Shown: positions 7,213 through 10,247 of the stretch, one piece after another
How the letters are laid out: each line of letters opens with the position of its first letter
Numbering within the stretch: the stretch's first letter is position 1
Source of the DNA: Betaproteobacteria bacterium
Lineage (GTDB): Bacteria; Pseudomonadota; Gammaproteobacteria; Burkholderiales; SG8-41
NCBI GenBank assembly: GCA_025353085.1
Contig: JANXRI010000157.1
Coordinates: forward strand, 1 to 10,247
Direction of reading: 5' to 3'
DNA: 10,247 nucleotides
The notes under the pieces: model-generated
What the model was told of the DNA's origin: nothing
Seen by the model: the letters and a program-made list of their open reading frames with translations, nothing else
Databases searched by the model: none
Program-made: the position numbers and the translations under genes

Positions 7213-7313
7213 CGCCCCACCCCCACCCCCATCCCGTCCTTCCCCCGCAAGCGGGGAAGGGGCTGTGGAGTGGCGATGTGTAGATACCTATGCCCGCAGG
7301 GCAAGGGGAGCGT
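7213..7313. repeat. Dispersed-repeat-like intergenic block with hairpins and G4-capable strand
   Basis: The block opens with four C-runs (7215-7235), continues into a hairpin with 8-bp arms CCTTCCCC (7238-7245) and GGGGAAGG (7253-7260) around CGCAAGC, and ends with a smaller hairpin TGCCC/GGGCA (7291-7303). C-rich blocks with CCTTCCCC/GGGGAAGG-type hairpins are a familiar class of dispersed intergenic repeats in proteobacterial genomes. That this one is repeated elsewhere in the genome is inferred. Confidence 0.5.
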
Positions 7314-7341
7314 CCGGCAAAATGCGCTGTCGCTTATTTTT

Positions 7342-7375
7342 AAAAAATCAATGGGCGCTAAATTTATTCGGCGCC
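7342..7375 (-). terminator. Possible weak terminator of the minus-strand secreted protein gene
   Basis: On the minus strand a short stem (GGCGC/GCGCC, plus positions 7354-7358 and 7371-7375) with a 12-nt AT-rich loop begins 5 nt after the stop codon. Six T residues follow (plus-strand A-run 7342-7347), six bases beyond the stem. The stem is only 5 bp and the T-tract is displaced, so termination strength is uncertain. Confidence 0.4.
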
Positions 7376-7380
7376 GTGCT

Positions 7381-7803
7381 TTATTCGCTGGCCCACCTGA
7401 AATCGACCGTGCGCAGTCGACCGCCGACGGTGACCGTGCGACTTTCCGATTTGCTGCCCAGAGTCGCCACGATTTTAAAATTTCCCGCCGGTAACTTCGT
7501 GAGGAACAGCGGTCCTTCAGACGTGGTGTCGACCAGCGTTTCGCCGCCCGCGTTGGCGATCGTGACGTTCACGCCGCTGACATATTCACCGGACTTGAGA
7601 GCAAACACGAGCTTCAGATTGAAATCTTTTGCGAGCGACTGCAAACTGTCGCTCGACGCGTCGCCCACGCCGCCGGACACGAACGAGACGCCGTTCTCGG
7701 TCTTGACGATTGCTTCTTCGGCGGCCAGCGCGGCCGGTGTCGCCGCGATGGTGCCGAGCAGCAGCGCTAGCGCTGCCGCTGTAATGAATTTAGTCTGTTT
7801 CAT
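7381..7803 (-). CDS. Secreted carboxypeptidase-regulatory-like domain protein
   Basis: The 140-residue product has a clear Sec signal peptide (Lys at 2 and 5, hydrophobic core about 7-24, likely cleavage after ALA at 25-27). The mature part begins with a segment containing GGVGD (44-48) and a predicted helix. It then shows a beta-sandwich pattern: LKLVFALKSGEYVSGVNVTI (63-82), GPLFLTKLPAGNFKIVATL (97-115) and a final strand ending RTVDFRW (131-137). The LPAGNFKI strand-turn is the hallmark of carboxypeptidase-regulatory-like (transthyretin-type) folds, so a small periplasmic protein is expected. Its biochemical role is unknown. The ATG is supported by AAAGGA 5 nt upstream, the best Shine-Dalgarno in the window. 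It is divergent from the BON lipoprotein gene, sharing a 267-bp spacer with it. Confidence 0.82.
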   Translation of the reverse strand: MKQTKFITAAALALLLGTIAATPAALAAEEAIVKTENGVSFVSGGVGDASSDSLQSLAKDFNLKLVFALKSGEYVSGVNVTIANAGGETLVDTTSEGPLFLTKLPAGNFKIVATLGSKSESRTVTVGGRLRTVDFRWASE

Positions 7804-7906
7804 GTTGATCCTTTGTGTTTGAATTTAAGACTGCAACTTTGGCCGGATGAACGCTTAATGCGGATGCATCGCCGCTATTGTCTGCTTCTTGCGCGGCCCG
7901 TCTGTT

Positions 7907-7936
7907 CGCTGGCGAACTATCCGCTGGCAAACTATC
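7907..7936 (+). repeat. 15-bp tandem duplication
   Basis: CGCTGGCGAACTATC (7907-7921) is immediately repeated as CGCTGGCAAACTATC (7922-7936), differing at one base. Confidence 0.85.
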
Positions 7937-7947
7937 CGCGATAAGTC

Positions 7948-7985
7948 GAGCGGGCGGTCACGCATTGAGCGGGCCGCCACGCCCA
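7948..7985 (+). repeat. Degenerate 19-bp tandem duplication
   Basis: GAGCGGGCGGTCACGC (7948-7963) recurs as GAGCGGGCCGCCACGC (7967-7982) with two mismatches in 16 positions; the period is 19. Confidence 0.7.
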
Positions 7986-8022
7986 ATGAGTGCGCCACCG
8001 CACAGAGGTCTGCGACTTAAAT

Positions 8023-8042
8023 GACGAAACTCGACGAAACTC
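8023..8042 (+). repeat. 10-bp perfect tandem duplication
   Basis: GACGAAACTC occurs twice back to back (8023-8032 and 8033-8042), ending 28 bp before the start codon of the BON lipoprotein gene. Confidence 0.85.
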
Positions 8043-8057
8043 GCAGCGGTTGGGGAT

Positions 8058-8061
8058 GGAG
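8058..8061 (+). promoter_or_regulatory. Ribosome binding site that decides the two-BON lipoprotein start
   Basis: GGAG lies 9 nt before the ATG at 8071. It sits between that ATG and the in-frame upstream start at 7990, and overlaps the ATG at 8056. It therefore supports 8071, which also places the lipoprotein signal peptide at the N terminus. Confidence 0.6.
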
Positions 8062-8070
8062 ATAATTCGA

Positions 8071-8649
8071 ATGAAAACGCACCTCGGTCTGAACGGTTTT
8101 ATTTTGGCGCTGGCAGCCGTGACAGCGATGGGCATTGCCGGCTGCAATAAGATGCAGGATGCGCCCGCCACCCCAGCCGCCAAGACCACGGTCGGCGCCG
8201 AAATAGACGACAGCATCGTCACTGCTCGCGTCGCGGCGGCTTTGCTCGCTGAATTGGCGGCCAGGAGCTATGGCTTCAAGGTCGAAACGCGCAAGGGCGA
8301 AGTGCAATTGAGCGGCTTTGCCGGCACTCAGGCAGATATCGATCGCGCGGTCGAAATAGTGCATGCGCTGCCGGGGGTCAAAAATGTCGACAACAAGGTG
8401 AGCTTGAAGACCGTCGACACCACGGTCGGGAACAAGGTCGACGACGGTATCGTCACGGCGCGGGTCAAGACCGCATTTTTTGCAGATGCCAGCATCAAGG
8501 GCCTCGACATTGCGGTCGTGACACGCCAAGGCGAAGTCCAGTTAAGCGGCTATGTCGACAACCAGCTACAGATCGACCGCGCGGTTGAAGTCGCGCGCGG
8601 CATCGAAGGCGTGCGCACCGTCAGCAACCAGATGAGCGTCAAGAAGTGA
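8071..8649 (+). CDS. Two-BON-domain lipoprotein (OsmY-like)
   Basis: The 192-residue product starts at ATG 8071, backed by GGAG; upstream in-frame starts would push the signal peptide inward. A signal peptide (hydrophobic core about 9-20) ends in IAGC, so Cys25 is lipidated. Two BON domains follow: about 45-113 and 123-192, an exact 78-residue period between matching motifs (VGAEIDDSIVTARV and VGNKVDDGIVTARV). Each has a GEVQLSG strand and an IDRAVE helix. The first domain is less canonical, its first helix carrying an alanine-rich AALLAELAARSYG stretch. Two BONs match OsmY architecture, but OsmY itself is soluble periplasmic whereas this protein should be membrane-anchored. The family is linked to envelope integrity under stress; that role here is inferred. 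The permease gene follows after 4 nt, suggesting one operon and possibly translational coupling. Confidence 0.92.
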   Translation: MKTHLGLNGFILALAAVTAMGIAGCNKMQDAPATPAAKTTVGAEIDDSIVTARVAAALLAELAARSYGFKVETRKGEVQLSGFAGTQADIDRAVEIVHALPGVKNVDNKVSLKTVDTTVGNKVDDGIVTARVKTAFFADASIKGLDIAVVTRQGEVQLSGYVDNQLQIDRAVEVARGIEGVRTVSNQMSVKK

Positions 8650-8653
8650 CGCC

Positions 8654-9850
8654 GTGCCGACCCCGGTGAGCCTATCGAACAACGGCACTGATGAATCGGT
8701 AGCACGGGCCACTGCGCCGGCGGCCACCAGCGAAAGCGTCGCGGAAACGGTGGCGGTCGCGGTAAGAAGTCGCGGGTCACGCCTGATGGTTGCTCTCGGC
8801 ATATTGACCGCGATTGCGCTGGTTGGCGCACTTCATCTCGGGCGCGCTTTTTTCGTGCCGTTGCTGATCGGCATTCTCGCCAGTTACGCATTGAAGCCGC
8901 TCGCCGACTGGCTCGAAAATCGCGGGGTGCCGCGCGCCATCGGCGCGTTGATGATCATGGCGACGTTGATCGGCTGTATGTCGTGGGTTGCCGTTGTATT
9001 GCAGGACCAGACCACCGCGATGATCGAGAAATTGCCCGAAGCGGCGCGCAAGCTGCGGCAGAAAATTCTCCTCACGCGGCAAAGCCATCCCACTGCGCTG
9101 CAAAACATGCAGGAGGCGGCCAAAGAAATTCAGAGCGCCGCCGCGGAGGCGGGCGCCAAAATTGGCACCCGCCCGCCAGTCGCCAAGCCGGTCGAGTCGA
9201 GTGCGTGGCTTGCCGATTACGCGCTCGCGCAAACCGCACTGCTGATTACGATTGCGGCGCAGGCCCCCATTGTTCTGCTGCTAACTTATTTTTTGCTCGC
9301 ATCCGGGTCGCATTTCCGGCGCAAGCTGGTGCAACTCGTCGGGCCTTCGCTCGCGCGCAAAAAAGACGTTGTGCGGATACTCGAGGAAGTAGACGCCCAG
9401 GTCCAGCGCTATCTGCTTGCAATGGTGATTTCGAATGCGCTGGTCGGCGTTTGCACGTGGCTTGCTTTCGCGGCGCTCGGCATGGAACAGGCGGGCGTGT
9501 GGGGCGTCGCCGCCGGCGTGCTCCACTTCATTCCGTATCTCGGCCCGCTGCTGCTCGCTGTGGCGAGCGGGGTCGGCGCGTTTCTGCAATTCGACACAGT
9601 CCTCGATGCGGTGCTGGTCTCCGGCGTGTCGATCGTCGTCGCGGGCGTCATCGGATTGCTATTGATGACCTGGCTGCAAAGCCGCTTCGCGCGCGTGAAC
9701 GCCGCCGTGCTCTTCATTGCACTACTGTTTTTCGCCTGGATATGGGGCGTAGCGGGGCTTTTACTGGGTGGCCCGCTGGTGGCGATCGCCAAAGTTATCT
9801 GCGACCGGATTGAGACGCTGAAGCCGTTCGGCGAATTGCTCGGAACCTAG
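8654..9850 (+). CDS. AI-2E family inner-membrane transporter (PerM/TqsA/YdiK-like)
   Basis: The 398-residue protein has about eight hydrophobic segments: roughly 45-61, 66-84, 95-116, 193-215, 253-275, 280-308, 318-340 and 350-380. Between the third and fourth lies a long hydrophilic, Ala- and Gln-rich segment (about 118-185), usual for this family. Hallmark motifs are HFIPYLGPLL (291-300) and GLLLGGPLVAI (368-378). The family name comes from E. coli TqsA, proposed to export autoinducer-2, but most members have other or unknown substrates (some are proposed sodium-proton antiporters), so quorum sensing should not be assumed. The chosen start is GTG at 8654, 4 nt after the BON lipoprotein stop with a weak AAGAAG upstream. 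An ATG at 8786 would drop 44 residues of Ser/Thr/Ala-rich leader without losing a complete membrane segment. The start is therefore less certain than the rest of the gene. Confidence 0.92.
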   Translation: MPTPVSLSNNGTDESVARATAPAATSESVAETVAVAVRSRGSRLMVALGILTAIALVGALHLGRAFFVPLLIGILASYALKPLADWLENRGVPRAIGALMIMATLIGCMSWVAVVLQDQTTAMIEKLPEAARKLRQKILLTRQSHPTALQNMQEAAKEIQSAAAEAGAKIGTRPPVAKPVESSAWLADYALAQTALLITIAAQAPIVLLLTYFLLASGSHFRRKLVQLVGPSLARKKDVVRILEEVDAQVQRYLLAMVISNALVGVCTWLAFAALGMEQAGVWGVAAGVLHFIPYLGPLLLAVASGVGAFLQFDTVLDAVLVSGVSIVVAGVIGLLLMTWLQSRFARVNAAVLFIALLFFAWIWGVAGLLLGGPLVAIAKVICDRIETLKPFGELLGT

Positions 9851-9859
9851 TTAATTTTT

Positions 9860-9919
9860 AGAAGCTATCTCAAAACAGATTGGAGGCCTGATTGTTTTTT
9901 AATTTTTGAGATAAGTTCT
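9860..9919. repeat. 60-bp AT-rich element bounded by 16-bp imperfect inverted repeats
   Basis: The left arm AGAAGCTATCTCAAAA (9860-9875) matches the reverse complement of the right arm (9904-9919) at 14 of 16 positions, with a perfect 10-bp inner TATCTCAAAA/TTTTGAGATA. The 28-nt centre ends in a T-rich run. It begins 10 nt after the permease stop. It could act as a terminator, or be the scar or ends of a small transposable element; no target-site duplication is obvious. Confidence 0.6.
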
Positions 9920-9968
9920 GATTATTGATGTTTCACTAATTCGCGACAGCGGGTTAGTGCCATTCTCA

Positions 9969-9988
9969 CCCTCTCCTTCGGGAGAGGG
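9969..9988. repeat. CCCTCTCC-TTCG-GGAGAGGG hairpin, repeat-like
   Basis: A perfect 8-bp stem (9969-9976 with 9981-9988) is closed by a TTCG tetraloop on a C-G pair, the very stable UUCG type in RNA. Flanking TTCTCA and ACGGGG match the general look of a common intergenic repeat class of proteobacteria. There is no T-tract immediately after, so it is more likely a dispersed repeat than a classic terminator. Confidence 0.6.
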
Positions 9989-10001
9989 ACGGGGACAAGG
10001 G

Positions 10002-10041
10002 ATTGAGCGTTCCGATTGTCATCCATTATGAAACGCTCAAT
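10002..10041. repeat. 10-bp perfect inverted repeat at the start of the last gene
   Basis: ATTGAGCGTT (10002-10011) pairs with AACGCTCAAT (10032-10041) around a 20-nt loop. The loop contains the ATG at 10028 that begins the last open frame. It could be a leader hairpin or an operator; T residues after it are sparse. Confidence 0.55.
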
Positions 10042-10247
10042 AATTTCTTCTAAGCTCGCCAGCGCACAGACAGCAGCTCAACACGCGCCCCACACTGTCC
10101 CCATGGTTACTCGATTCCGACTTATCTGTTTTATGGCACTGGCGTTTTTCTGGACGCTGGCCGTGGCAACCTCCGCATGGCTCGATTTGCCGCGCGCCTC
10201 CAATATGCCGCACGATCCCGCTTTTCTAAGCAAACTATCGGTTGAAG
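10028..10247 (+). CDS. Unidentified membrane or exported protein (3' partial)
   Basis: A frame opens at ATG 10028 and stays open to the window edge (73 codons). From this ATG a 25-residue Ser/Ala-rich leader precedes a second in-frame ATG at 10103. The sequence from 10103 looks like a better natural start: Arg residues at 4 and 6, then a hydrophobic stretch (about residues 7-24, with FMALAFFWTLAVATSAW), which is a signal anchor or signal peptide. Polar sequence follows with Pro, Arg and His up to the end. Neither ATG has a visible Shine-Dalgarno. I do not recognise the family. The gene is co-directional with the permease but separated by 177 bp or more containing three inverted repeats, so it probably has its own promoter. 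Confidence 0.5.
   Translation, partial: MKRSIISSKLASAQTAAQHAPHTVPMVTRFRLICFMALAFFWTLAVATSAWLDLPRASNMPHDPAFLSKLSVE

Larger units (their letters stand above)
7051..7380. other. Gene-free region of 330 bp with repeat-like block
   Basis: I see no credible gene here: the plus frames running through it continue into the antisense of the next gene. There is no terminator directly after the flavoprotein gene. From about 7213 to 7313 lies a C-rich block with a quadruplex motif and two hairpins, described separately. An AT-rich stretch at 7335-7368 lies next to the end of the minus-strand gene. Confidence 0.6.
7804..8070. other. Divergent regulatory region between secreted-protein and BON lipoprotein genes
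   Basis: This 267-bp spacer serves two divergent exported-protein genes. The half nearer the minus-strand gene has an AT-rich patch (7815-7835) that may be its promoter, without a clean consensus. The half nearer the BON gene is occupied by three short tandem duplications, listed separately. No credible gene is inside. Confidence 0.5.

Noticed and set aside
7079..7822. 247-codon plus frame
   Set aside because: It crosses the C-rich repeat block (giving proline runs) and then the antisense of the clearly secreted minus-strand protein.
7907..8042. CRISPR-like array
   Set aside because: The three duplications have different units, only two copies each and no spacers.
8983..9813. 276-codon plus frame overlapping the permease
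   Set aside because: It is an Arg/Ala-rich shadow in another frame of the AI-2E gene, which has clear membrane segments and family motifs.
8654..9850. Quorum-sensing AI-2 exporter
   Set aside because: The family name alone does not establish AI-2 transport; no lux-type genes are present and most family members have other or unknown substrates.
9860..9919. Complete insertion sequence
   Set aside because: There is no transposase and no clear target-site duplication; only the inverted arms are supported.

Overview
The window looks like ordinary chromosomal DNA from a GC-rich (by eye about 58-60% G+C) Gram-negative proteobacterium. The evidence is two envelope lipoproteins with BON or beta-propeller domains, further Sec-exported periplasmic proteins, a ClsC-type phospholipase D, and hairpin-type intergenic repeats. 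A betaproteobacterium (Burkholderiales or Nitrosomonadales-like) fits best, but that is inference from protein style and not a marker gene.

Layout. Bases 1-1836 (+) carry the 3' part of a hybrid sensor histidine kinase (PAS-PAS-HisKA-HATPase-receiver), whose 5' end lies outside the window. It converges on a ClsC/YmdC-like phospholipase D lipoprotein (1831-3477, -). The two genes end inside one shared palindromic hexamer. A divergent spacer leads to a small periplasmic BON-domain protein (3764-4093, +), a possible 67-codon gene (4127-4330, +) and a strong intrinsic terminator (about 4376-4408). Next come a lipoprotein of the PQQ-dependent sugar/sorbosone dehydrogenase family (4615-5940, +) and, 45 bp on, a flavodoxin-fold NADPH-dependent FMN-reductase-like protein with an unusual five-cysteine cluster (5986-7050, +). 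Bases 7051-7380 hold no gene but carry a C-rich dispersed-repeat-like block with a G-quadruplex-capable strand and a hairpin. A secreted carboxypeptidase-regulatory-like protein (7381-7803, -) is divergent from a two-BON lipoprotein (8071-8649, +). That lipoprotein is followed after 4 nt by an AI-2E-family membrane protein (8654-9850, +), probably in one operon. The leader of the two-BON gene holds three separate short tandem duplications. The last 400 bases contain three different inverted repeats and the 5' end of an unidentified membrane or exported protein.

How the genes relate. Most products are envelope proteins (lipoproteins, BON domains, phospholipid remodelling, an inner-membrane permease). 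This suggests an envelope-homeostasis or stress-adaptation neighbourhood, but no single pathway links them. I found no defence system, prophage, CRISPR array, transposase or obviously new multi-gene system. The most interesting items are the cysteine cluster of the flavoprotein, the noncoding structures (G4 plus hairpin, MITE-like inverted repeat, tandem duplications), the BON1-small-ORF-terminator unit and the convergent stop overlap.
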